Positions 13,853-19,870 of a DNA stretch of 26,739 nucleotides are shown here, in pieces. Made by a program: the position numbers and the translations under genes. Positions within the stretch are counted from its first letter, which is position 1. The number at the start of each line of letters is the position of its first letter. Source of the stretch: UBA10002 sp964373775 (GTDB lineage: Bacteria; Patescibacteriota; Minisyncoccia; Phycocordibacterales; UBA10002); contig CAYJWA010000004.1 in NCBI GenBank assembly GCA_964373775.1, positions 1 to 26,739 of the forward strand. Reading direction: 5' to 3'. A model generated the notes under the pieces. That model had not been told where the DNA came from. It made no database searches and saw only the letters and a list, made by a program, of their open reading frames with translations.

Positions 13853-14254
13853 ATGTCGCACCGATTGACTAAATTCCCTTTGTTTCTTACAAGGCTTAGC
13901 CTTGTATTACACAATGACGCTCTTAACCGCCAGTGGGATGAGCTTGCGTCTGCCGATTCTTTTGCAACGCCCGAACAAGCCGGATTATGGACCAAAGCGA
14001 CCGCGGAAACAAAGTGGGAGGTTATCAAAGAAACGGTTCCGGTAGTGGTCTCGGAGCGAGTGCTTGGGCTTCATGTTGACATGACGCAGGAGGAGCGCGT
14101 TGCGCTCGTCCGTCCGGTGGTGGCTGACTGTCATCTGCGTCAGCACCAAGACGCGGTTCGGGACAGTGGCTTGTCCGTGTACCATAAGTCCTTTGACGGA
14201 CTTCTCGGACAAAGCGGCAAAAACTATTGCAGCATGAAATCAGTGTTCAACTAG
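13853..14254 (+). CDS. Unknown soluble protein, 133 aa
   Basis: I do not recognise a family. The product is mostly helical and soluble, with DALNRQWDELASADSFATPEQAGLW, AETKWEVIKETVPVVV and DMTQEERVALVRPVV segments; there is no signal peptide. The plus strand is favoured over the opposite ORFs because a TATAAC box (13831-13836) lies 16 bases before the ATG, the sequence has helical, globular character, and a strong terminator follows 22 bases after the stop. The region after the ATG holds a small hairpin (ACAAGGC-TTA-GCCTTGT) that could affect initiation. It is divergent from glmS, with the hairpin repeat between. Confidence 0.6.
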   Translation: MSHRLTKFPLFLTRLSLVLHNDALNRQWDELASADSFATPEQAGLWTKATAETKWEVIKETVPVVVSERVLGLHVDMTQEERVALVRPVVADCHLRQHQDAVRDSGLSVYHKSFDGLLGQSGKNYCSMKSVFN

Positions 14255-14276
14255 CTTACGCTCGTTGAGTTGGCGA

Positions 14277-14306
14277 GGCGACGGAATCAACCCCGTCGCC
14301 TTTTTT
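14277..14306 (+). terminator. Rho-independent terminator
   Basis: GGCGACGG (14277-14284), 8-base loop, CCGTCGCC (14293-14300), then six T. It ends the 133-aa gene. Confidence 0.9.
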
Positions 14307-14317
14307 CGGATTTTTGT

Positions 14318-14357
14318 GGTGCGTATTTAGTATGCGATCGCATACTAAATACGCACC
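14318..14357. repeat. Perfect 40-bp palindrome
   Basis: The sequence 14318-14357 equals its own reverse complement with no spacer; each half reads GGTGCGTATTTAGTATGCGA. It lies just past the terminator and before the DoxX gene's tail repeats. Confidence 0.85.
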
Positions 14358-14375
14358 TCGTTTAAGTCCAACCCA

Positions 14376-14441
14376 AACTTATCACCAAAACTTACCACCA
14401 AAACTTACCACCGACTTACTACCCAAACTTACCACTGACTT
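14376..14441 (-). repeat. Tandem repeat, 12-13 bp units, overlapping the DoxX stop
   Basis: About six units of AACTTACCACC/ACTTACCGCC type follow at 12-13-base steps. The last unit includes the DoxX stop codon (TAA on the minus strand). Confidence 0.75.
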
Positions 14442-14784
14442 ACCGCCGGTTTGAAAACGCCAGCGCGAGCGCGGCGAGCGCGAGCGAGATGTCTCGGAAG
14501 AAGATGTCCAATTGGTTCAAGTTGAAGTAGACAACGGCGCCGAGAAAGACGGCGGCGATAATCGAGGGAAAGAAAATGCGCCAGCCCGAAAGAATCCAGA
14601 ATGCGAGCACGAGGTGGAATCCGGCAATCAGCATGAGAAGGACGCCCTGGGAGAGTCCGATGTCGCGCGCGAAGGCGGGGATATAACCGACCCACGGATT
14701 CGGGTCGCTCCAGAAGCCGTAGGCAGGGTAGAGGAAGGCAAAGGCGAGCGCCAATCGCAAAAGAAGAGAAGAGGTTTTGCTCAT
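14440..14784 (-). CDS. DoxX-like small membrane protein
   Basis: A 114-residue protein with four hydrophobic helices: LLLRLALAFAFLYPAYGFW, LSQGVLLMLIAGFHLVLAFWIL, IIAAVFLGAVVYF and ISLALAALALAF, separated by short polar turns including WSDPNPWVGYIP and SGWR. The pattern of an RLALAFAFLYPAYG first helix followed by a four-helix bundle fits the DoxX-like superfamily; its cellular role is not known. It is encoded alone, between tandem repeats on both sides. The ATG at 14784 gives the usual short polar N-terminus; no ribosome-binding site is seen. Confidence 0.7.
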   Translation of the reverse strand: MSKTSSLLLRLALAFAFLYPAYGFWSDPNPWVGYIPAFARDIGLSQGVLLMLIAGFHLVLAFWILSGWRIFFPSIIAAVFLGAVVYFNLNQLDIFFRDISLALAALALAFSNRR

Positions 14785-14790
14785 AGTAAT

Positions 14791-14887
14791 TGGGTTAAGG
14801 TTAGGAAGCCAGTTTGGTCAAAGGGTTAGGGTTAGGAAATTCTTAACCTTATTTCTTAACCAATTCCGGCTCCTTAACCCTAACCTT
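14791..14887. repeat. GGTTAGGG/CCCTAACC inverted repeat cluster upstream of DoxX
   Basis: Plus-strand GGTTAAGG, GGTTAGG, GGGTTAGGGTTAGG (14791-14836) are mirrored by CTTAACC, CTTAACC and CCTTAACCCTAACC (14842-14886). The two halves can fold into a long hairpin. It only superficially resembles telomere repeats. Confidence 0.7.
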
Positions 14888-15041
14888 TATTCAGTGACAA
14901 CAACCGTTCCTCCCATGTGTACAGTCTTGCTGATACGACCCTTCTTTTTCTACCGTCTCGTCGTACCAGCGGGCGACATTGCTCTAGGAGATTGCGAGCT
15001 GTTTTTTCGTCGTCTTCCCCACATTCGTTTTCTTAAGAAAA
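14888..15041. other. Gap without a supported gene
   Basis: Short ORFs exist on both strands, none convincing. On the minus strand a run ending KTVHMGGTVVVTE before TAA (about 14889-14950) is open only back to a TAG; I could not support it as a gene. Confidence 0.4.
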
Positions 15042-15128
15042 CGGAGAGAGTGGGATTCGAACCCACGAGAGGATTTCTCCCCTAACACCTTAGCACGGTG
15101 CCGCTTTCGACCGCTCAGCCATCTCTCC
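15042..15128 (-). tRNA. tRNA-Ser (anticodon GCU)
   Basis: A class II tRNA of 87 bases: acceptor GGAGAGA/TCTCTCC, D arm with TGGCTGAGCGGTCGAAAGCG, anticodon stem GCACC/GGTGT with loop GTGCTAA (anticodon GCU, reads AGC/AGU), long variable arm, T arm with GTTCGAA, discriminator G. CCA is not encoded. A 64-base piece of it is repeated at 15440-15503. Confidence 0.93.
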
Positions 15129-15503
15129 AGCATCCTTGAGAATATCTCTGTATTGCTGTTTTAGCAATCGCACGCCTTCTGTGGTTTTCAAGAATTCTTC
15201 TCTGCGCATAGCATCGCTTTTCAAACGATATGCTTCATATCCGATAAGAACAACCGGCCGAAATGGTTTTGTGGATTTTACTTTTCCACGCTGATGCTCC
15301 ATCATTCTCCTCCGTCGATCGTCAGTAGAACCTTTATATACATTGCCGTTCTTTAATTTCAGAATATAAACATAATGGACATATTTTTATGGATGGATTC
15401 GCCACATCATCCGATGTGGCGCCCCGTCGTATGACGGGGCGAACCCACGAGAGGATTTCTCCCCTAACACCTTAGCACGGTGCCGCTTTCGACCGCTCAG
15501 CCA
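15058..15503. repeat. 64-bp perfect direct repeats of tRNA-Ser enclosing a GIY-YIG ORF
   Basis: Bases 15058-15121 (inside tRNA-Ser) and 15440-15503 are identical over 64 positions. The second copy lacks the proper T-arm and acceptor ends, so it is a fragment. Between them (about 320 bases) lie the GIY-YIG ORF and two adjacent hairpins, GCCACATC-ATCC-GATGTGGC (15401-15420) and GCCCCGTC-GTAT-GACGGGGC (15421-15440). This is the layout of a small element integrated at a tRNA gene, or of a tandem duplication. Confidence 0.85.
15090..15386 (-). CDS. GIY-YIG nuclease domain protein, start codon unclear
   Basis: The open frame from 15386 reads YVHYVYILKLKNGNVYKGST, then DDRRRRMMEHQRGK, FRPVVLIGYEAY and RREEFLKTTEGVRLLKQQY. 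This is a complete small GIY-YIG domain of the UPF0213/YhbQ-like type (the GIY and YIG motifs appear as VYI and YKG, with the conserved R and E). Family members begin M-x-x-Y-V-Y-I-L; here the expected ATG is replaced (GTC/CAT), and the only in-frame ATG (15305) would cut off the catalytic strand. The end is also odd: the last 13 codons and the stop lie inside tRNA-Ser. So the gene is either decaying, uses a rare start, or is an element ORF that uses the tRNA for its 3' end. Confidence 0.7.
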   Translation of the reverse strand, partial: KYVHYVYILKLKNGNVYKGSTDDRRRRMMEHQRGKVKSTKPFRPVVLIGYEAYRLKSDAMRREEFLKTTEGVRLLKQQYRDILKDAGEMAERSKAAPC

Positions 15504-15545
15504 CATCTCCAATTTCGCTACTCTAACACATTTTTGAGGTTTCTC

Positions 15546-15594
15546 CATTCCAAGGTTCAACCTTTTTACCGATTCAAGGTTGAACCTTGGAATT
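15546..15594. repeat. Palindrome after comF
   Basis: Arms of at least 17 bases (15547-15563 and 15577-15593) with the core AAGGTTCAACCT / AGGTTGAACCTT. The core is shared with the palindrome at 6771-6809. It begins a few bases past the comF stop and would end its mRNA in a strong hairpin, though no T-run follows. Confidence 0.75.
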
Positions 15595-15596
15595 AT

Positions 15597-16244
15597 TCAA
15601 TGCGCAATCGTAAACGCGATGACTTTCCGCGCGCCGGCGGCGCGGAGCGTACGGCGCGCTTCGGCGAGTGTTGCACCAGTCGTTGCCACATCGTCTATGA
15701 GAATGATGTTTCGTCTTGCAACTTCTTTCTGGTCGGCAAGAAAGCAGTCCTTGAGATTTTCAAGACGCTCACTGCGTTTGTCGGTTTTCGTCTGGCTCGG
15801 GGTGTCTTTCATTTTCCGGAGCGCGATTTTTGAAACACTGAAGTTGCGGCCGCCGTCCAGTTTTCCCAATTCGTCAGTTAGGAGAACGCATTGATTGAAC
15901 CCGCGTTCCCGCTCTCGTTTCCGCGACAGGGGAATGGGGATAAGGAGCGGGTTTGTGAAGTCGGAAAGCGGAGCATATTCCTCAAGAAACGCAAGCAGTT
16001 CCTCGTAGAGAAGCGCCGCAAGGAGCGCCGCGATTTTCTTGCTGCCCCGATACTTGAGCATCCAGACAGCTTCCCGGACAAGCGGGGCGCGGTAGTCATA
16101 GAGCGAAAGCATGTTTTTTCCGGCATTTCCCGGCGATTGCCTCGCGCGCTCCGCGAATTCGTCCGCGCTCATCGTAAGGAGTTCGCGCACGATGGGTTTT
16201 TGAGGAAGCAGCAAATCCAGCAAGAGCTTGAACAGATGACTCAT
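15597..16244 (-). CDS. comF: ComF family phosphoribosyltransferase-like protein
   Basis: A 215-residue protein of the ComF/GntX family, needed for DNA uptake in competent bacteria. The C-terminal PRPP-binding loop IILIDDVATTGATL (about residue 180) is intact, as are LKYRGSKKIAALLA (about residue 63), LLIPIPLSRKRERERGFNQ (about residue 98) and the basic middle. The N-terminal zinc-finger cysteines found in many ComF proteins are missing; residues 1-50 are helical instead. It is divergent from the pilus genes, sharing an 96-base gap full of inverted repeats. Its position next to type IV pilus genes supports a role in transformation. The start ATG at 16244 gives the normal length. Confidence 0.87.
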   Translation of the reverse strand: MSHLFKLLLDLLLPQKPIVRELLTMSADEFAERARQSPGNAGKNMLSLYDYRAPLVREAVWMLKYRGSKKIAALLAALLYEELLAFLEEYAPLSDFTNPLLIPIPLSRKRERERGFNQCVLLTDELGKLDGGRNFSVSKIALRKMKDTPSQTKTDKRSERLENLKDCFLADQKEVARRNIILIDDVATTGATLAEARRTLRAAGARKVIAFTIAH

Positions 16245-16249
16245 AACCT

Positions 16250-16320
16250 ATAACTGAATCACTGAATAACCTACATATTATCGCATGTTTCCTATTGTTA
16301 TTCAGTTATGAGTTATTCAG
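16250..16320. repeat. Inverted and dispersed ACTGAATAAC repeats between comF and pilM
   Basis: ACTGAATAAC (16261-16270) faces GTTATTCAGT (16297-16306), with a further GTTATTCAGTTAT to 16323. The 19-base string at 16250-16268 occurs again unchanged at 18678-18696, between pilN and pilO. Confidence 0.75.
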
Positions 16321-16325
16321 TTATT

Positions 16326-16334
16326 TGTTATACT
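16326..16334 (+). promoter_or_regulatory. Extended -10 promoter, leaderless, for pilM
   Basis: TGt-TATACT (16326-16334), six bases, then ATG at 16341. It decides the pilM start over the upstream ATG at 16308, and is probably the main promoter of the pilus cassette. Confidence 0.7.
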
Positions 16335-16340
16335 TTGGTT

Positions 16341-17615
16341 ATGCAGAATCCCTTCAAACGAGTCGGCGCTTTTTTTACTTCCGCGGCGCAGTCAGGAGAC
16401 AGCGTCATCGGCGTTGATATCGGGAGCGCGTACCTCAAAGTGGTGCAGCTCCGGCGCGCGGCAGGGCGCGCGGTTCTTGAGACCTACGGCTCTTTGGCGC
16501 TTGGGCCGTATGGCGGCACTGACATCGGACGGGCCACCAAACTTCCGGTTCAGAAACTCTCCGAAGCGCTCCGCGACATTATGCGCGAGGCGCATATTAC
16601 GACCAAGCGCGCCGCGGCTGCGATCCCGCTTTCCTCCAGCTTGGTGACAACTATGGAGATGCTCTCGCTTGACGAGAATCAGCTCTCGGTAACGGTGCCG
16701 ATTGAAGCGCGTCGGTATGTGCCGGTGCCTATTTCAGAAGTGAATCTGGATTGGTGGATTATTCCGGAGGAACCCGAACGAATGTCTGAAGCAGAAATTC
16801 GAACGGGCAAGTCCGAACGAATGTCGCAAAACAACACCCGCAGAGGCGAATCGGGTTCGGGAGGGGGAGAGACATCTGCGGCAGGAGTTGCGCCGGAGAA
16901 AGAAGCGGGAGTGGAGACGGGCGAGGGAGGCGGAGAGTCTATTGCTTCTGCGCCGCGCGGCGTTTCTACAAAGCTGCAGATTCTCATTGCCGCGATTCAC
17001 AACGAGGCAATGCACCGGTTTGAAGATGTGGTGCGCGCCGCGGAATTGGAGACGAGTTTTTTTGAGATAGAGGTTTTCAGCGCCATCCGCGCGGCGCTTC
17101 CCTCTGACCTGGAGCCGCATGCGCTTCTTGATTTGGGAGCCGGCGGAAGCAAGCTCTATATCATTGACCGCGGTTTAGTGCGCGTCTCTCACATTATCAA
17201 TCAAGGGGCGCAGGATCTGACGCTTGCGCTGTCTCGGGCGCTTGGCATCTCGGTGTCGGATGCGGAAAAGCTGAAACGCGCCGCAGGACTTTCCTCCGGC
17301 ATTTCCGGAAAAGACGGCAGAGGAGTCCTTTCCGCTCTCCTTAATTTTATCTTTGATGAAGCGAAACGCGCTATCGTCCATTTTGAGCAAGGGAGCGGGC
17401 GCGCGGTAAAAGAACTTACTCTTATCGGGGGCGGGGTCAATCTTTCCGGACTTTTGGATGTTGCGAGAGCGGCGTTTTCCGTATCCGTAGCGCGCGCAGA
17501 CCCCTTTACCCAAGTGGAAGCGCCGGCATTCCTTGATGATATTTTGAAGACCGTTGGACCAGAGTTTGCAGTCGCGCTCGGGGTGGCGTTTCGGAAATTA
17601 CAAGAAAGCGCATAA
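16341..17615 (+). CDS. pilM: Type IV pilus assembly protein PilM
   Basis: A 424-residue actin-like ATPase that sits on the cytoplasmic side of the inner membrane and holds PilN. The phosphate-1 motif VIGVDIGSAYLKVVQL (about residue 22), HALLDLGAGGSKLYII (about residue 258) and LIGGGVNLSGLLDVA (about residue 360) mark the actin fold. Usual length is about 350. The excess is a low-complexity, charged insert of about 65 residues (about 142-210, starting PERMSEAEIRTGKSERMSQ) after LDWWIIPEE and before KLQILIAAIHNEAM. Its DNA contains repeated CGAACGAATGTC strings. The insert lies where homologues have a short loop. First gene of the cassette, with its own extended -10 promoter. Confidence 0.92.
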   Translation: MQNPFKRVGAFFTSAAQSGDSVIGVDIGSAYLKVVQLRRAAGRAVLETYGSLALGPYGGTDIGRATKLPVQKLSEALRDIMREAHITTKRAAAAIPLSSSLVTTMEMLSLDENQLSVTVPIEARRYVPVPISEVNLDWWIIPEEPERMSEAEIRTGKSERMSQNNTRRGESGSGGGETSAAGVAPEKEAGVETGEGGGESIASAPRGVSTKLQILIAAIHNEAMHRFEDVVRAAELETSFFEIEVFSAIRAALPSDLEPHALLDLGAGGSKLYIIDRGLVRVSHIINQGAQDLTLALSRALGISVSDAEKLKRAAGLSSGISGKDGRGVLSALLNFIFDEAKRAIVHFEQGSGRAVKELTLIGGGVNLSGLLDVARAAFSVSVARADPFTQVEAPAFLDDILKTVGPEFAVALGVAFRKLQESA

Positions 17616-17983
17616 CCGCGAGTGGTTTTTAGACAGAACACAGGATATAATTGATGGGTACGAGGATGATTCAGGCGCAATCTTCTTTTTCTGCACCCGC
17701 GGAATTTCTAATTTCTAATTCACCTAATTTCTAATAAAATTTCCAATGAACAATTCTAGAATTAGGCATTCGGCATTTTATTAGATGAACATACTAATAT
17801 ACGAATTATGCGAATGATACGAATGGCTACGAATAAAATACCCTGCGCTCCCTGCCCGTGCGTGTCCGCACGCAGGCGGGCGCGCAGGGTCAAATCGGGG
17901 CGACCCGCAGGGTTAATGCCCTGCGGTGTCGCTCTCAAGCTTTACTAGAAATTAGACAATTAGGTGAATTAGACATTGTACCT
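17616..17983. repeat. pilM-pilN gap: nested inverted repeats and a GC-rich hairpin element
   Basis: Outer layer: TCTAATTCACCTAATTTC-type text near 17713-17733 is mirrored by TTAGACAATTAGGTGAATTA near 17952-17972. Next comes a run of GAAT units (17801-17834). At the centre, a hairpin CCCTGCGC (17841-17848) with GCGCAGGG (17882-17889), including an inner GTGCG/CGCAC stem, and a second hairpin CCGCAGGG (17905-17912) with CCCTGCGG (17919-17926). The GC-rich part resembles 26684-26732. No gene is supported; the open frame from 17858 is an upstream extension of pilN. Confidence 0.75.
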
Positions 17984-18667
17984 ATGGTTATTCAACTCCA
18001 CACTCCCTTTTTCCGGCGCGAGCCGCCTGTTTCCGCGCCGTCTCCCGTCGGTAGAGGCGCCTCCCGTCGGGAGGGCGCGAATCCATTCACCGTGATTGCG
18101 CTTGTGGTATTCCTTGCGGTTGCGGCTCTTTCTGCCGGCGTATTTTTGTACCGGGGTTTTCTCATTCGGGATATTCGGGCGATGGACGCACAGCTAGCCG
18201 CGGCGCGCAAGAGTTTTGAACCGGAATTTGTGGGGGCAGCGGCGCGGCTTGACACGCGGCTCCGCGCTGCGGGACAGGCGCTCTCACGGCACCTCGCGCT
18301 TTCGCTCCTGTTTGATCTCTTGGAGCGGCGCACCCTTGAAACCGTGCGGTTCCGCGATTTCTCCTTTGAGGCAAAAGACGAGAAGTCCTTTACGCTTGCT
18401 TTGTCGGGGGAGGCAAAGAGCTTCAATGCAGTGGCGCTTCAGTCCGATGTCTTTGGTGGAGAGAAACGGTTTACCAATCCCGTGTTTTCCAACTTTACCC
18501 TAAGCGAGCGCGGCAATGTGCTCTTTCAGTTTAAGACAGGGGTGGACCCCGGTTTAATCGCATATCGCGCCGCGGATTCAGAATCCGCGCCCGCGACCGG
18601 GGCGGGAGAAGGAACGGATGCGGTTTTTGACGAGCCATCTCCGTTTGAGAGCGAGATCACCGAATAA
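17984..18667 (+). CDS. pilN: Type IV pilus assembly protein PilN-like
   Basis: A 227-residue bitopic inner-membrane protein. The short cytoplasmic N-terminus MVIQLHTPFF would bind PilM; the membrane helix is FTVIALVVFLAVAALSAGVFLY (about 42-63), followed by a coiled-coil region (RDIRAMDAQLAAARKSF) and a ferredoxin-like PilN domain. Order after pilM supports the call. The ATG at 17984 is preferred over the frame opening at 17858 because the upstream text is repeat sequence. A repeat-coded insert, SPVGRGASRREG (CTCCCGTCGG repeated), separates the PilM-binding tail from the helix. The C-terminal 35 residues are acidic and low complexity. Confidence 0.82.
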   Translation: MVIQLHTPFFRREPPVSAPSPVGRGASRREGANPFTVIALVVFLAVAALSAGVFLYRGFLIRDIRAMDAQLAAARKSFEPEFVGAAARLDTRLRAAGQALSRHLALSLLFDLLERRTLETVRFRDFSFEAKDEKSFTLALSGEAKSFNAVALQSDVFGGEKRFTNPVFSNFTLSERGNVLFQFKTGVDPGLIAYRAADSESAPATGAGEGTDAVFDEPSPFESEITE

Positions 18668-18677
18668 CTTATTACTG

Positions 18678-18696
18678 ATAACTGAATCACTGAATA
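18678..18696 (+). repeat. Dispersed 19-bp repeat in the pilN-pilO gap
   Basis: ATAACTGAATCACTGAATA is identical to 16250-16268. Later in the same gap GTTATTCAATTATGCGTTA is a weak mirror of it. Confidence 0.7.
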
Positions 18697-18762
18697 GCAA
18701 AACAGGTTCTTTTTCTCGGGTGATTTAGTTCTCCGTTATTCAATTATGCGTTACTTACTTTG

Positions 18763-19344
18763 ATGAACAACCTCACCACCGCAATTTTACTCCTCGCCTC
18801 CCTCGGGCTCTTTTTCGGCTACATTAATCCCGCATACAGGAAAGAGACGGGAAGCGACACCGTAGAGAAAAAAAGCGTCCGCGAATTGACTGCCGAACGC
18901 GCAGAGTATCGCGCCGCGCTTCTGAAAACCCGCGAGATTGAGCTTGCGCGCACCGGGCTTCTCGCTACATACAACGGCATTGCTGCCGCAGATCGGGAGA
19001 AACTGGAACGGATGATGCCTGACCATAGCGATACGGTGCGGCTTGTGATTGATATCAACACCATTGCCGCGGCGCACCGCGTGACACTCCAAAACATTAC
19101 CGTGGTTGACGGCGCTTCCGGGGGCGCTTTGGCGCGTTCCGGCGCTATCGGACCATCGGAAAAATTGTACGAAACGATTGAGCTCGCATTCGGCATTCGC
19201 GGCGCCTACGAGGATTTTCGCTTGTTTATGGAGGATGTGGAAAAGAATCTCCGCTTGATTGACCCGGTATCCGTCAGTTTTGCCGCGGCGCCGGCAGGGG
19301 CGTATGATATAGCGATGACGGTGAGGACATACCGACTAAAGTAA
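18763..19344 (+). CDS. pilO: Type IV pilus assembly protein PilO-like
   Basis: A 193-residue inner-membrane protein, partner of PilN in the alignment complex. The N-terminal helix is TTAILLLASLGLFFGYI; a charged coiled coil follows (SVRELTAERAEYRAALLKTREIEL), then LERMMPDHSDTVRLVIDINTIA and a ferredoxin-like end with YEDFRLFMEDVEKNLRLIDPVSVSF, which are typical PilO features in CPR genomes. The start is ATG 18763, not TTG 18760. Gene order supports the call. No insert is visible. Confidence 0.83.
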   Translation: MNNLTTAILLLASLGLFFGYINPAYRKETGSDTVEKKSVRELTAERAEYRAALLKTREIELARTGLLATYNGIAAADREKLERMMPDHSDTVRLVIDINTIAAAHRVTLQNITVVDGASGGALARSGAIGPSEKLYETIELAFGIRGAYEDFRLFMEDVEKNLRLIDPVSVSFAAAPAGAYDIAMTVRTYRLK

Positions 19345-19458
19345 GTTCAAAGCACGAAGCACGAAATCGGAAACAATATCTAAATTCAAAATCCGAATGT
19401 TTTCAATATTTGAATTTCGTGCTTTGAATTTGTTTCGTTTTTCGGATTTTTCCAACAT
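19345..19458. repeat. AT-rich repeats between pilO and the short pilP-like gene
   Basis: AAAGCACGAAGCACGAAATCGGAAA-type text near 19350 is mirrored by ATTTCGTGCTTTGAATTT near 19413-19431. It resembles the text in the kbl-yvcK gap (8340-8372). Confidence 0.65.
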
Positions 19459-19800
19459 ATGGAGCGAATAAATAAAAGAGTTGTTTTGATTGTCGGCGGT
19501 ATGTTTATCGCGGCTACTGCGTTGCTATTTTTTCTCTTTGGCGGGCGCGGCGCCGCGTCTTCGGACGGGCTCTCTTCTGTTGGTGATTCCCCGCTCGGCG
19601 ATACGCTCGGACGGGACCTTCTGACGCTTCTCGCGCGGCTTCGGGCGACCGAGCTTGACACATCTCTTTTTGCGGACCCGCTTTTCGCTGGTCTGCGGGA
19701 TTTCGGAGTGGCGATTGCGCCCCAGCCCGTCGGCCGGCGGAATCCGTTTGAGGCATTCCCGGGCGATGTTGTTTCTCCGAAGTCAGGAGCCGTTCGTTAA
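19459..19800 (+). CDS. Short PilP-position membrane protein of the pilus cassette
   Basis: A 113-residue protein with one N-terminal membrane helix (VVLIVGGMFIAATALLFFLF), a Gly/Ser linker, a helix DLLTLLARLRATELDTSLFADPLFAGLRDFG and a conserved-looking end with PQPVGRRNPFEAFPG. It occupies the place of pilP, and its GRxNPF end recalls the PilP motif before the secretin-binding domain, which is absent here. With no PilQ needed in a single-membrane cell, a reduced PilP is plausible; this is inference. Confidence 0.7.
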   Translation: MERINKRVVLIVGGMFIAATALLFFLFGGRGAASSDGLSSVGDSPLGDTLGRDLLTLLARLRATELDTSLFADPLFAGLRDFGVAIAPQPVGRRNPFEAFPGDVVSPKSGAVR

Positions 19801-19817
19801 CAAATACATTCCTCTCT

Positions 19818-19864
19818 TATTCGCAGCCATTCGTTGATTCGCATCGTTCGTATATTGGTATATT
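19818..19864 (+). promoter_or_regulatory. GAAT-type repeat array and extended -10 promoter of pilB
   Basis: Minus-strand GAAT/GAAC units at 9-10-base steps (19818-19854) include CGAATGGCTGCGAATAA, close to CGAATGGCTACGAATAA at 17819-17835. Directly after it, TGg-TATATT (19856-19864) stands six bases before the pilB ATG. Confidence 0.6.
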
Positions 19865-19870
19865 TATTTT

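Noticed and set aside
13804..14212. Minus-strand ORFs opposite the 133-aa gene
   Set aside because: The plus strand has a -10-like box, a longer frame and a terminator just after its stop; the minus ORFs are fragmentary.
14791..14887. Telomere or linear chromosome end
   Set aside because: The units are few, imperfect and mirrored inside a gene-dense region; they form a hairpin repeat.
14777..15085. Plus-strand 102-aa ORF across the repeat cluster and tRNA-Ser
   Set aside because: It runs through the GGTTAGGG repeats and antisense through the tRNA (ends in the typical antisense-tRNA peptide GFEPTRGFLP), so it is not a gene.
15440..15512. Second functional tRNA-Ser
   Set aside because: The T arm and the 3' acceptor strand are replaced by a GCCCCGTC hairpin, so no cloverleaf closes.
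17858..17983. N-terminal extension of pilN
   Set aside because: The upstream codons translate the GC-rich hairpin repeat; the PilM-binding N-terminus starts at 17984.
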